Of a stretch of DNA of 64,000 bases, positions 10,894 to 21,645 are shown in pieces. The DNA is taken from contig OX595988.1 of NCBI GenBank assembly GCA_951394045.1, positions 1,364,001-1,428,000 on the forward strand. The letters are read 5' to 3'. The translations under genes and the position numbers were made by a program. The DNA is from Nitzschia sp. DOCU1. Its lineage: Eukaryota > Bacillariophyta > Bacillariophyceae > Bacillariales > Bacillariaceae. The stretch's first letter is position 1; each line of letters starts with the position of its first letter. The notes beneath the pieces were generated by a model. It worked only from the letters and a program-made list of their open reading frames with translations, was not told the DNA's origin and searched no databases.

Positions 10894-13800
10894 ATGTGGA
10901 GTGGCGCTGGACATGACGACGATGACGACGACGATGACGATGATGATAGTGGACATGAAATGGTCATTGCGCAACATCATCATCAGTCGGCTGTAGCAGG
11001 CCACGATGATGATTCTGATTCCGATTCGGACGATGATTCGGATGCGGAAATGGTAGTCCCCACCGCAGGAGTCGCCCGAGGAAAGCCTGAAGCCATGGCC
11101 GCACGGCTAGCATCTGCGGCTCGTTTACAAGAGAAAATGGACGAGCTCGAAGCCGAAGAAGATCATTTGGAAGTAGAGGCAGAACCAGTAGAAGATCCCT
11201 TGGATGCGACCATGGAAACCGTGGATACTGTGGCTACTGTAGAGACCAAAGACACGACTACAGCCGCGACACCTGCAACGACCACACCCAAGAAGAAGAA
11301 ACGAAAAGCGCCCACAACACCAGCATCTTCTTCCTCAACCACTCCCAAGAAGAAGGCCTCGTCCTCTTCTCATACCAGTCATCATCATGGTGCGCATCCG
11401 ACCATGGATGATCCTGTCGTGCCCATCACGGCGGACGAATATGCAAACTTGGAGCAACTCATGATTCAGTTTTGCCGGGTGCCACTGTTGGCGGAATTTA
11501 GTCGACCCGTGGCTTTGTTACATCCAGAGGTGAGTTCTCACTAGTATTTCGAGGCGAATGTTGTTACCGGTGCCTCTTTCTCACTCACTATATTTCTGGT
11601 TATCTATTATAGCTCATGACGGCGTACTCTAAAATCGTCGAGCACCCGGTCGATCTGGGCTTGGTCTGTCGTAAAGTTCGAAAGCGAGAATACGAATGCT
11701 TACGAGATGTCCAATTGGATGCCTGGAGGATCTTCTCCAATTGCGTACGATATCACTCACACCAAAGCAACAAAGAGGCAGTTCCTTCCTTTGTGTCGAT
11801 TGCTTTGCATTTGCGAAATTATTTCAATGCACTTTGGCAAGAGCACATGCTACCGTCGGACCCTCCCAAACAGGCTTCTACTGGCGGCAAGGCCAAGTCC
11901 GGTAGCAAGACTGCAGGCCTCGACGCCAAAGTCCGGGCTGCCTTTGAACGGCGACAGCAAGATCGAAAGATACGCATGGTTGTCTCGGCCTTGTCACTCA
12001 TGACAGGTAAAAGTTTGGTGCGGGCCGCGGATACGCTCAAGAACCTTATTGAAAATGGGGGCCGTGTCGACCCCTTGGATAAGGAGCCTATTTTTGGCGA
12101 CGAAGTAGAGGAAGAAGACGATGATATTGACATTGTTGTGGACAATCTTCATCGTTTAAAAGCCCGCCTGGAACAGCTGTCCGAATCTGGAGCGGACTAT
12201 GGCATTGACGAACTCGAGCGGGATGTCCGAAAGTGCTATACAGAGGACGTGCTGGAGAACAACCCAGGTCTTCGTATGCGCATTGCCCATCGTATGGATC
12301 GATGGATTGGCAAGATTGTCGTTCCCATTCATGAAGCAACATGCCGAGGAGTGAGCCAATCCAGTATCTGGGGGTGCATGGCCGCTGTCATTTGGGCTAG
12401 GGAATCCAGCAAAAAGCCCTATTGGCCGGCACTCGTCTTGGGTATCATGGCGCCCGACCATCAACGTGAAGATTGGCATCATGAACTTACTCTACGCAAC
12501 GAAATGCGCCTTCCCGACAAGCTCAAGACACAGTTAGTTACTGGTAAACGAAAGGCAGAAGCCTCTCTCAAGAAACAAAAACTGGGGCAGATGGAGGCGC
12601 AAAGTTACTTTTTAGTGGAGTTTCTTGGGACGCACGAATTCATTTGGGTTCGCGAAGCTGATATTGTAGAGGATTTTGATGCGGCTGAAGATCCCAACCA
12701 AAACGGGGGCCCTGCAGGTGGCACCAAAAAGAAGGGGCGATCGTCGAGGAGTAACATTGCCAACATTATCGGATCCAAAATGTATGCAACGTCCATCGAA
12801 GAGGCCCAGTGGGCCTTGGAGGAGTTTGAGCTTCAGCTTCAAGACGTTGGAAGTGATGGGCCCGAAGAAGACGACGAAGGTTACAGCTACCCAGTCCTTG
12901 CTCAGTCAGATGACGAGGCGGATGAAGTAGAGGTTCCCACCAATAAGGTGGATATTGATGAGTTGAACGAGTTGCTTGCCACGAACGGATTGATTGACTT
13001 TACTGCTTCTGGGCGAAAGAATGCCAAGAAACGAGCCCAGGCACTGAAGAAGCAAAAGCAGGACCAGGAGAAGAAACAAAAACTAGACAAGGTGAAGAAG
13101 ATGAAGGCCGAGCAAAACAAGAAGAAGAAAGACGCCAGGGCCATGGAGCGCGAGTCCAAAAAGGAGCAGAAGGAACTGGACAGGAAGCGAAAGAGGCGGG
13201 CTCGAGAACGTGAAAAGGCTCTCAAATCACTGGAGCCCAAGAACAAAAAGAGAAAGATGGAGCCGGAAGATTTGAAAAAGATGGCGGCGGGTCGCCGGAA
13301 CTTGATCGCAAACAAGCGAGAGCGCGCCACTGCAATCGTAGAGGGCTACCTCAATCGTGCTGTCCAACGCAATGACTACAAGACTCTTTGCTTGGGAGGC
13401 ATGATGACGATTCCAGCGGCCATGATTGACTCTACGGGTCTGCTGGGTATGGCCATGGCCTTTCGTGCCGCCGCTGGCGATCTTCCCATGCCTGATGAAA
13501 GCGGGGCCCAGAAATCGAACATTAAACCCTGGGATGCCATGGATGTTGACAAGAAGAAAACTTCCAGCGAACGAGTCGAACTATTGAAGAAGCAAGCAGA
13601 ACTCTTGGAGAAGGAGATTGTGCGCCTCAAGGAGGCTACAAAAGTTCGCAAGCTTTTGACCGAAGAGGCACGTGCCGACTTGGCCGGTGTTGAGAAGAAG
13701 GTCGAGGCGGGCGACCGTGCCGCCAGGGACAACCCGCTCAAAAAGAAAAAGGCACCAGACTCTTCCGAGAAGAAGAAGGGTAATTTTAAATCTCCTGGAG

Positions 13801-14015
13801 GCAAGAGCCCCAAAACTCCAGCCAGCGTTGCACCATCCGAAGGAGAGGCCGAGTCGACTCTTGACGCTGACACTGCTTCCCATGATGCCGACGATATGGC
13901 CAATGGTGATTCCTCGGGAGACGAAGCCATGACGGCGAGCGTGGGTGACAATGACGGTGATGGTGATATGGAAGACGATGATGCAGTGGTGACTGCTGTA
14001 GAAGTAGACATTTAG
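10894..14015 (+). CDS. Bromodomain and PWWP-domain chromatin protein
   Basis: Nuclear chromatin reader of about 1,012 residues from two exons, 10894-11529 and 11613-14015 (intron 83 nt, gtgagt...tatag, phase 0). The N-terminus is a 12-residue poly-Asp run followed by acidic, Thr/Lys-rich disordered sequence. The bromodomain spans the splice junction (residues about 185-300: LAEFSRPVALLHPE, then YSKIVEHPVDLGLVCRKV and FSNCVRYHS; the usual acetyl-lysine Asn lies in NCVRYH). A PWWP-like module follows at about 450-560 (PYWPALVLGI, SYFLVEFLGTHEFIWVRE). The remainder is a strongly charged Lys/Glu coiled-coil region (residues 700-800), a second helical block and a long acidic tail. The combination suggests binding of acetylated and methylated histones; the target complex is unknown. 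The gene ends 44 bp from the convergent neighbour. Confidence 0.88.
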
Positions 14016-14059
14016 TGATAGCGAGACTTTTAATTGAAACTACAATCATAAACATTGCG

Positions 14060-15925
14060 CTATCTTGAATCATTCCGTCGTCGGCAAACTAGTATTGAAA
14101 CGATCAAACCGACGACTCCCACAACGGCAGCGGCTATTCCCAAGGGTATTAACCAATCAGGTCTCGTACTCAGCAATAATGCTTTGGACGCCGGCCACAG
14201 TGTCCGGGCTGCCCCAAGGCAATGAATCAAAAGACCCGTCATACAAGTCAGCAGTAACATCTCAAACGCAACGTGCATCTTGGACAAGTCTTGCCACAAA
14301 AGAGCCAACCAATAATCCCTGGTCGACGCGGTGGATTCTGCACGCGCACGTGAACCAACCTCGACGTGTTTGGTGGGTAATAGAGCGTCTGTCTCGGTCG
14401 CTGGAAGTTTCACCCATTCGTCACTATCCCATTCGTCACTACTAGTGGTAGAATCATTGTCAGGTTCGCGGGTGTGTCGTTGGAGCATTGGAACTTCCAA
14501 AAACCACCAATGCAATCCCAGTGGCAACAGGAACAAAACCCACCATTGCCAATTGTCGAGTGCTGCAAGCCATTCAGTGGCAAAGACTTTCGAGCCAAAG
14601 GCGGCCCACACAATGAGAATTTCCAGCCCGTAAAGTAACCATAGCGACAGAACACAACGCAGCGAATAAAGTGCTACTGCAAAGAGCGTTTCAGATTTGG
14701 AAAGGTGTCGGGGTATCGAATGCAACAAAATTGTTTGTGTACAAGCTCCCGCCACGGCAAAGGCAATGATGATTCCACCACGAGCTTGAAGGCTGCTTTG
14801 CTCAAAGACATGAAAGAGGTTGGAAAAACTGCCCGCAATCAGGGCAAAAATCCCACAATGATGAAGATTGTAGCTGAGATTTCGGGCAAAACTTGCCGTC
14901 GACGCTGCATTTATCATGGACGCGGAAGGCGCACTCCACATGCCCGCAATCGTTGATACAGCAGGAGGTAGTATTCTGGCAGTAAATTTGAAAGCAAAAA
15001 ACGCAAACGCCATGGCGCCAAAGACACTTGCCATAATGGCATCCCACAAGGAAAGTACGCCCTTGGTAAGGGCACTAGCCGCCAGTGCTGCTGCTTCTTC
15101 TTCTTGTCCGGCTGCCATGGCTTCTTGTTCCGCTGCCGTTTCTTCTTCTGCTTCTGCTTGCTCAAGTAGAGCATCTGCTTCTGCCTCTTTTTCTTCCCCC
15201 GCGATTCGTTCTTCGTCTGCCAATTCGGCTTGCTCGGCTTGTTGAGCTTGTAGTTCTGCCGCTGCCGCTTCATCTTGTGCCGCCTTGGCTTGCAAGTCTG
15301 CCGCCCAGGCGACCTCTCGCTCTTCCTCGGCTTGTGCGGCAGTGGCGGCTGCCACTTCTCCCGACGCTTTTAGAGCCTGGGAAGCGGCCAATCCTTCCAT
15401 TCCCACAGCCGTAATACTCCCAATAATATCACACGCAATATCTAAAAAGGGTACAAATTCACAAACGCCAATCCCCACTTCTTCTCCTCGAGCTTGTGCT
15501 TCACTCCGAGCCGCTTGCACGGCATCGGCAGTTGCTTGTGCCATTTCTTCTTCCGCAGTCGTTTCCTCCACGGCAGCCGCGGCGGCATGGGCGGCCGATT
15601 CTTCTTGTTCTGCCAAGACTTGCACTTTTAATTCTTGGGCTTGCACTTGTTCTCCTGCGGCTAGAGCCGCATCGGCTTGTGCCTTTTCCAACAAGACAAC
15701 AGCTTGTTCTTGGAGTGCAGCGGCTTGTGCTTGTTCACTCGTGGCCGTGGCTTGTGCTTGCACGGCCATACTTGTTTTTTGCAAGGCCGACCCTTGTAAC
15801 GCGGCAGCTTGGGCAGTGGCAGTGGCCAGTTCGACTAATTTTGCATTCATTGCTTGTTCCCATCGTGCCGATTGTCCTGCCAAACTCAATACCGAGCCAT
15901 AACTCAACAACGTCTTCCATACCAT
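14060..15925 (-). CDS. Ala/Gln/Glu-rich coiled-coil protein with C-terminal membrane domain
   Basis: Unrecognised protein of 621 residues, single exon; ATG at 15925 is the first in frame. Residues about 25-140 and 185-290 are very rich in Ala, Gln and Glu with heptad-like spacing (AQAAALQEQA, EEEREVAWAADLQAKA), predicting long helices or coiled coil. Between the two blocks sits a short conserved-looking hydrophobic hairpin (GICEFVPFLDIACDIIG-like, near residue 160). From about 300 on there are roughly seven to eight hydrophobic segments, the last followed by basic CRRRNDS, with an acidic Ser/Thr/Asp loop near 500. The layout resembles a membrane protein with a large helical scaffold on one side. 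No enzyme motif is visible. Confidence 0.75.
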   Translation of the reverse strand: MVWKTLLSYGSVLSLAGQSARWEQAMNAKLVELATATAQAAALQGSALQKTSMAVQAQATATSEQAQAAALQEQAVVLLEKAQADAALAAGEQVQAQELKVQVLAEQEESAAHAAAAAVEETTAEEEMAQATADAVQAARSEAQARGEEVGIGVCEFVPFLDIACDIIGSITAVGMEGLAASQALKASGEVAAATAAQAEEEREVAWAADLQAKAAQDEAAAAELQAQQAEQAELADEERIAGEEKEAEADALLEQAEAEEETAAEQEAMAAGQEEEAAALAASALTKGVLSLWDAIMASVFGAMAFAFFAFKFTARILPPAVSTIAGMWSAPSASMINAASTASFARNLSYNLHHCGIFALIAGSFSNLFHVFEQSSLQARGGIIIAFAVAGACTQTILLHSIPRHLSKSETLFAVALYSLRCVLSLWLLYGLEILIVWAAFGSKVFATEWLAALDNWQWWVLFLLPLGLHWWFLEVPMLQRHTREPDNDSTTSSDEWDSDEWVKLPATETDALLPTKHVEVGSRARAESTASTRDYWLALLWQDLSKMHVAFEMLLLTCMTGLLIHCLGAARTLWPASKALLLSTRPDWLIPLGIAAAVVGVVGLIVSILVCRRRNDSR

Positions 15926-17141
15926 AATATTGGCAGTAGGCAAACTACTACTATCTTGCTACTCGTAGTAGTAGTGTTGTGGTTGTAACAACCTAGTCCA
16001 TTGGAAATAGGAATGTAAAAGAGACATGTAGAACAAAAGGTGCTCTGATGACGACAGGTTGCAGTAAGACTGCACCAACGCTCGTCGTGCTAAAATCTTA
16101 GTTCTATTTGCGGCAAAGTGAAGACAGTCGTGACGCGATTTTGACTTGATAGTGGTCCGTGGTGCTCCCGTGAGGGTGACCCGCAAGACCTACCGAACAC
16201 TGGGGAAGGGGCCCCGGTGTGAGCCAAGGCACTCCGCAAGGAGAAAACGAAATAGATAACAAAAGGGGGTAGTAGGTGCAGGCGCGGGAAGGCTTCCGGA
16301 CAGACGTTAAATTACATAGCGCAATTGAATGGCAGCCCATGAATTTGTAGACCACAAACGAACTGTCGCAAATAACGCTCAGGGAGGGAAGTTTGTGAAA
16401 GACGATGTCTATCTTTGTTGTAATGACGATTGGACATGCAATGCAGCATCAGTGGATTTGAAGCTATGATGTTTGAGTGGAAGTGGGGTTTCAATACTAC
16501 CATGGTGGTAGACAAGATGAGAGGCTGAATGGAGCAAAATTAACTGTTTGAGAATTTTTGTCAGTTGACGGTTTGGTGAGACAATGGCACGTGAGAGAAC
16601 AAGGTAGTAGTTATCCCTATCCTGGGTTCATAATTGTTGACAGGAGAAAGATTCTTGGTTGTTGCAGTTAATGCGCGCTAAAATGTATGGAATGATAGGA
16701 GGTATGTTATTGGTGTTAGTAAGTAGACGTGGTTGCACGAGTACGGTAGGATAATTATGTGTATGTACATCTTTAAATTGGGAAGTTTGGATGCTGGGGA
16801 ATGAGAACCCACAGATGATTTTACCGTTCACATGGAAGCATCAAAATCAAACATCGATCACAAAAACAAATCTGATGGTGACGAGAAACTCATTCTGTGT
16901 GAAATATCTTCGTTTCATGTCTCATGCATAATGGAGATCATCTTCCGGATGATCATGGATGGCATGTTTATCATTTCTTTGGCAAGATACGTTGGTGGGT
17001 GATATTGTCGCTGGGTAAGTCATGGCCAGTTGGATTGAAGAAAGGAATCGGGCCATGGTGCATATTGCATTGCCGTTGTTTCGTTGGTGTTGGAGTTTCT
17101 TCGAGAAGACCTTTTTTTCTTGGCCATAGTTTAACCCATAC

Positions 17142-17205
17142 AAATTGCGTCGGGACGGACTTTTTTTGCAAAAGTGTACTGTTAAACTTTTACGTGCGGT
17201 CTACG
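17142..17205 (+). repeat. 64-nt direct repeat, copy 1
   Basis: Begins AAATTGCGTCGGGACGGAC and ends GCGGTCTACG. It matches copy 2 at 17317-17380 at all but one position (T versus C after the T-run). Weaker similarity extends about 20 nt upstream of both copies (ATAGTT-AACC-ATA). Confidence 0.9.
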
Positions 17206-17316
17206 TGGATTCGTGAGATGTGATTGGCTGATTGTGATGCAACCGGGCGAGTCGATGCAGGGGTAGGTACATACTTGGGATCGCCCGTTGTTTTTGCCGC
17301 GATAGTTCAACCATAG

Positions 17317-17380
17317 AAATTGCGTCGGGACGGACTTTTTTCGCAAAAGTGTACTGTTAAACTTTTACGTGCGGTCTACG
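17317..17380 (+). repeat. 64-nt direct repeat, copy 2
   Basis: Second copy of the repeat, 175 nt downstream of the first, same orientation. The 111 nt between the copies is not repeated. Confidence 0.9.
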
Positions 17381-17934
17381 AGAACGGGCAGGCGCAATAT
17401 GCACCTCTACCGGTAGTGTTGGATGAGTTTTGTCTGAAAAGGCGCTGGAAAAATAGTTTTATTCGATCAGAAGAAAGGGCATATGAACCAACAAAACACA
17501 GAACCCGAATTCTTCCGATTCCGAGAAATTTCTCCGTTTGTTCAAAAAGGCATAAACTAAACGAGAATCGAGGAGAAGTTGAAGTTGAAGATGGCGTGAC
17601 AGAAATGTATGTGTACTTCTTTCTACCGTAGATAAAATCCCGGTAGCACTGGATTTGAGTTTTAAAAAAACGAGTAGGCGATTTTCGCTAACACTGTTCG
17701 GTGACGTCAGTCTTTTGTCCGATAGCAGATGACTTCGGAAGTGTTACTACTACTCTCCTCTCTCTAGAGATTCCAATTTTCCTTGCCAGCTATTATCAAG
17801 ATAGTAAGCTTTGAACTGGTCTTGTTCCTTACTTGAAGATTGAGGAGTGGGTCTTGATGGCAGTTGAGGAGAACTTTAAAAGCAATCAGCATTATCATCA
17901 CAAAGTCTGAAACCGTCTTTATCTTGGGGGAAGG

Positions 17935-18655
17935 ATGATGTTGATTATTACCCGTATCTTTGCCGAGACTGTCAAGTTATCCTCTGCAATACGCAACACC
18001 ATATGATCATACCGGGCCCGAGAAGGGCTGCTCTCAAAGCTATTACAAGAAAGGAATGCTTTGCAAAGCCGACTACATTGAAAAGAAACTGGGGGGCAAA
18101 TCTACATCTTGTCCCACTCTTCGCCACTTACTTGAATTCAAACGCAACGCTAATGTACACCCGAAACTTCCTCATTTGGTAGAGAAACCAGCGGCTTCCG
18201 GTCTTTCCCGACAAACCGCCAGCTGCAATATCAAACATCCTTATTCAACAAATTTTTAAAAGTCACCCAAGCAATTTGCAACAACTCAAGATGGAGTCGC
18301 TGCCGCCAATGCCGAAGTGTATGGTCTGTATCATGGATGGGGGGCCAAACATTTGTTTGCTCAGTCCTTTGGCAGATATTCTCGGCTTGAGGCCATTCTC
18401 CAGCAGAAGCACCCAGACGGTACGGCACCGAATTGACATGACTGTAGCCTCCGGCGCGGCCTTTCCGATGTGTCCAAGGGCGGTGAGAGGTTAGACAACG
18501 ATTTCCTCGTCACCACCTTGGGACCATTTGGAAAAACAAGTCTTGCACAAGTGGGACGATTCCCATCTCTGCAAGCCTTGATAGCAATGATGAGGGAAAC
18601 AGTCGGCCACAAAGCCTCATCATGTCTAGTGAAAGCTACCTCGCTGTTATGACTG
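17935..18655 (+). pseudogene. Possible decayed coding sequence
   Basis: Successive protein-like stretches occur in changing frames: YYPYLCRDCQVILCNT near 17948, AEVYGLYHGWGAKHLFAQSFG near 18312-18375, and DNDFLVTTLGPFGKTSLAQ near 18497. Each is cut by stops or needs frame changes without plausible splice sites. This looks like a relic of a gene or transposable element that has accumulated indels. The parent family is not recognised, and random open sequence is a real alternative. Confidence 0.25.
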
Positions 18656-19239
18656 GCTTTGATCCTTACGGCTCGGCAACAGTGGACAAATGCCCTTCCA
18701 ATGACTCGTCCATTGACCATGAGGGTTTATTCGTTAGAATTGCCTCGGCGTCCACCAATATTACAATGACAGTATTAGGCGAGTAGTAATAAGATAGTTA
18801 AATAGTAGTAGGGGAAAACACGGTGCTGATGCCCGTCTCTGGGATAGATTACTTGCTAGTAGTACCATCGGCTAGAAGAAGGTAATTATTTCAGTATTGT
18901 GATTGGTGATGCCCCGTCATCGTTATCAGCAAGTCCTGCCAAGGAGCTAGTTTCTTGGTGCAGCACCGGCAGTACATCTTCTTTTACAGGAAAACCACCG
19001 CCCTTCAAACCGAGAAAGACGAGCTCAGATATTAAATTTACACCTTGGCTACTAAGAATCTTGTGTCTCTTTGGACAACGGAAACTTTCAGACGACAGGG
19101 GTTTCCATGGATTGTTTGGCATGGAGTGATCAGCAGTGGCTCCTGGAGCTAGGTTTGAACGCTTGGAATCTGAAATTGTGAACTTCGCAATGCCACTGCA
19201 CTTAGCTCAACCTTTCAAAACCAGATTTAAGGCCGGAAA

Positions 19240-19650
19240 GAAGAACTTTCACTAAGCGAGGCAGAGAAGGCAGAAAGGCAGAATGCAGAGATATAATTCA
19301 AAAATTTGATGCCAACAATCAAATGCTCAAGTCGAAAAAATTCTGACAATGTGGAAGGCAATGGCAAACATGCAATGGTCGTCCCTTGAGAGGAACTTGC
19401 TCAGAATAGAATGGAATTGTTCCATCAGTCTCAAAGTTACGTCAGGAGCTGTTCCAAAGCAATGCAAAACTCAAAAGAGGAAGAACTTATCCGAGATTTA
19501 CAAGCCAAGAATGAGCACCACTTCGTCTTGGAGTCAAAGGCAGTTGCGTTGTCGGCTGTTTTGTCTGAATTGGATAAATGCGGCAATCAGGCAAAGGACT
19601 TGAATGACAAAAAGAATAAAATAGCAGAAGAAGGTTATGCCTCTAAGACG
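19240..19650 (+). pseudogene. Possible relic of a coiled-coil protein gene
   Basis: The frame open from 19411 encodes helical, charged sequence (EEELIRDLQAKNEHHF, ALSAVLSELDKCGNQAKDLNDKK) typical of coiled coil. Just upstream, LSEAEKAERQNAEI in another frame looks like the same protein before a frame change, and stops follow. It may be a degenerate exon or pseudogene; no family assignment is possible. Confidence 0.25.
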
Positions 19651-20265
19651 GTTGGTTGTAGAGTTGTAGTAGTGAGGACTTGTCTCCGAAGCAGCATCGA
19701 AATCTTTCCTTCAAGCGGCAACAGCATCATCATCGTCCTTTCCTTGTTCCATGGGAGGGGTAGTAGGAGTAGTGGTGGCACGTGTCAAAATGCAATTATC
19801 ATGTCATGTTGTTTGCGAGTTGGAATGAAAAGTTGTGGGCTGTACGAAGACTGGGAAGGGTTGGGTAAGAAGGTGCGAGGAATAAAGCGGGAACATGGCG
19901 ATTTGCTCCAGTGTTCCAATTTGCGGGAAAAGTTAAAGAGGCGGTCATGATATGGTCCACAGCAGTATGTCGACTTCTTTTTTTAAGAATTGAGCTGAGA
20001 GGTACTAATATATATTGCACTAGTAGTAAACGTTCGAAGGAGACAGCTCCTACCAGCGATAAAATTTATAGCACCAAATTTTCCAGTGAGGCAAGGTCCG
20101 CTCATATCGACTACGAGTAGTTGTTCTAGAGAGATGTTTAGCCTTTCCTTGTTAAAAGTAGTATGATTTGCAAGACTGATATCAAACACTACGCATCCCG
20201 TTATTATCTTGATACTAGTAGACAAATGCCTGGGTGGTCATGACACGATTCAAACACGAGCCATG

Positions 20266-20305
20266 TTGGCCTTCGTTGAGCCTTCCGAGGCTCAAGGAAG
20301 GCCAA
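20266..20305. repeat. Inverted repeat (18-bp arms, 4-nt loop)
   Basis: Left arm TTGGCCTTCGTTGAGCCT pairs with the right arm AGGCTCAAGGAAGGCCAA across a TCCG loop with a single mismatch. The element stands alone in gene-poor DNA with no flanking T-run on either side that would mark a bacterial-type terminator. It could be a small RNA hairpin precursor, a foldback element remnant or a regulatory structure. Confidence 0.85.
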
Positions 20306-20412
20306 CGGTCAAAGTAGCAAAGCCAGATAGCTTCAATTGCAAATGATGAACTGGGAGGCTCTTTTGGAATGCTCACGCATGCGGTAGCTCAATTAGCGTT
20401 TCTGGCTTCTAC

Positions 20413-20961
20413 TCATTTCTGGCTTCTACTGGTATCTCCGAAACAAAACGAAGCAGCATTTAGGCAGAAGCCCCCATTCGCCATCACCGAAAATTCACCT
20501 ACCGGTAGTCCAAAACAGTCAAGACGCTTGACGACATTTCCATGTACAAGGTTGGAATACTGTTGCTGAAAATTCTTGACCACAGTGGCCAGTTCAACCA
20601 TGCTTCCTCGGTTGTCCATGGAAACCGATCCATCGTCTTCTATCAAGTCCTCTAATGAATCCAAAAGTTCGTATAATCGGTCTTTTGCTGGCACTCTGCC
20701 AGTATCGCTGTCTTGGCTCATTCTAAAATGCCCATCGTGGCAATGCGATCTGCGCCTTTCAACCACATTTTTCCATAAGCACTTTTTGTCCCCGATGAGC
20801 GTCTTATGGTTGATTGGAGGGTCATTCCCTGCCGCCAAGTAAAGTGCGCGAGAAAATATGGGGCTGAACGTATCAATGCTGTCATCAGCCCAGACAAGGA
20901 AGCAAAAAAGAATAGTCATCGAAATGTCATCATTGTAACAGGAGTATGTTTTTGTGTCCAT
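20413..20961 (-). CDS. Hypothetical protein
   Basis: An open frame of 182 residues from the first ATG at 20961. It contains one hydrophobic stretch near the start (MTILFCFLVW), a middle region with basic and His-rich sequence (ERRRSHCHDGHF), and an acidic helix (RLYELLDSLEDLIEDDGS). No known domain is visible. It lies at the edge of the gene-poor region and may be a gene fragment or chance ORF; its length alone is weak support. Confidence 0.3.
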   Translation of the reverse strand: MDTKTYSCYNDDISMTILFCFLVWADDSIDTFSPIFSRALYLAAGNDPPINHKTLIGDKKCLWKNVVERRRSHCHDGHFRMSQDSDTGRVPAKDRLYELLDSLEDLIEDDGSVSMDNRGSMVELATVVKNFQQQYSNLVHGNVVKRLDCFGLPVGEFSVMANGGFCLNAASFCFGDTSRSQK

Positions 20962-21645
20962 CAGGCAATTGGTAAAAAATGAGGATACCACCTTGTGACA
21001 GCATTGACAAAATGCGAGGCAATCGCCGTAACATCAAAGAAAATCAAGCATTAAAGATACACATAGTATTAATGCGCCGTCGTGGAGTTGGTTGTTTGAC
21101 AACAATCTGTTCTTGCTTTTTCTTGTTGTAGTTGCTATTCCCGACGCATCCGGGAAGGCGCCAGGAATTTACCATTTTCCTTGCGTGGCGCGCGTTCACG
21201 CACGCAACTCGCCGCGTTCTCTCCCCTCATATTCCTCCATCACCACCCCTCTTCTCTCTCCCACCCAGTCGACCGGTGGGTTTCTTTCCTCGCTGTCCTC
21301 CTACTTCCATTTCTTCACCTTCTCTTCCTCCCATTCCCCTTCTTTGCTTCGTCCGCTTACCTCCAGTCTCCTTCCTCTCTCCCGCCATCCATCTCGCCTT
21401 TCCCCCTACTCCTGCTCTCTACTCTCCCCCTTTTGTCAGCATTCCCCTATCATCACCCACCCCCACTCCGCAAGTCGCCATCTCCCGCCCCACGCTACTT
21501 GTTCGACTACACCGTTGACGTTGTAGGGATTTTAGTTGGATGAAGAAGTCGTCAACACTTAAATCCCATCTCAACTCATGATGCAGACAACACCATGATG
21601 CTGCTGTAAGAGATCTATCTACATCTATTCCTTTCACATTCCATT
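20962..21645. other. Pyrimidine-rich intergenic region upstream of Pelota gene
   Basis: 684 bp. From about 21215 to 21505 the plus strand is strongly biased to C and T, with long runs of CTCTCC, TCTTCC and CCCC-type sequence and few purines. It ends roughly 140 bp before the Pelota start codon, so it probably is promoter or 5' leader. All three plus frames stay open across it only because of composition. Confidence 0.7.

Larger units (their letters stand above)
15926..20412. other. Gene-poor region, about 4.5 kb
   Basis: No intact gene can be supported. ORFs are short, overlapping and on both strands. Contents that can be named are a 64-nt direct repeat (17142-17205 and 17317-17380), two stretches that look like decayed coding sequence (about 17935-18655 and 19240-19650), and a 40-nt hairpin (20266-20305). 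A TGACGTCA site sits at about 17702. Non-coding RNA genes may be present but cannot be recognised here. Confidence 0.6.

Noticed and set aside
14916..15902. Long Ala/Ser/Cys-rich plus-strand ORFs
   Set aside because: They are antisense to the Ala/Gln/Glu-rich coiled-coil gene; GC-skewed composition keeps them open.
21092..21526. Overlapping Pro/Ser/Leu-rich plus-strand ORFs before the Pelota gene
   Set aside because: All three frames are open because of extreme C/T bias; no protein signal.
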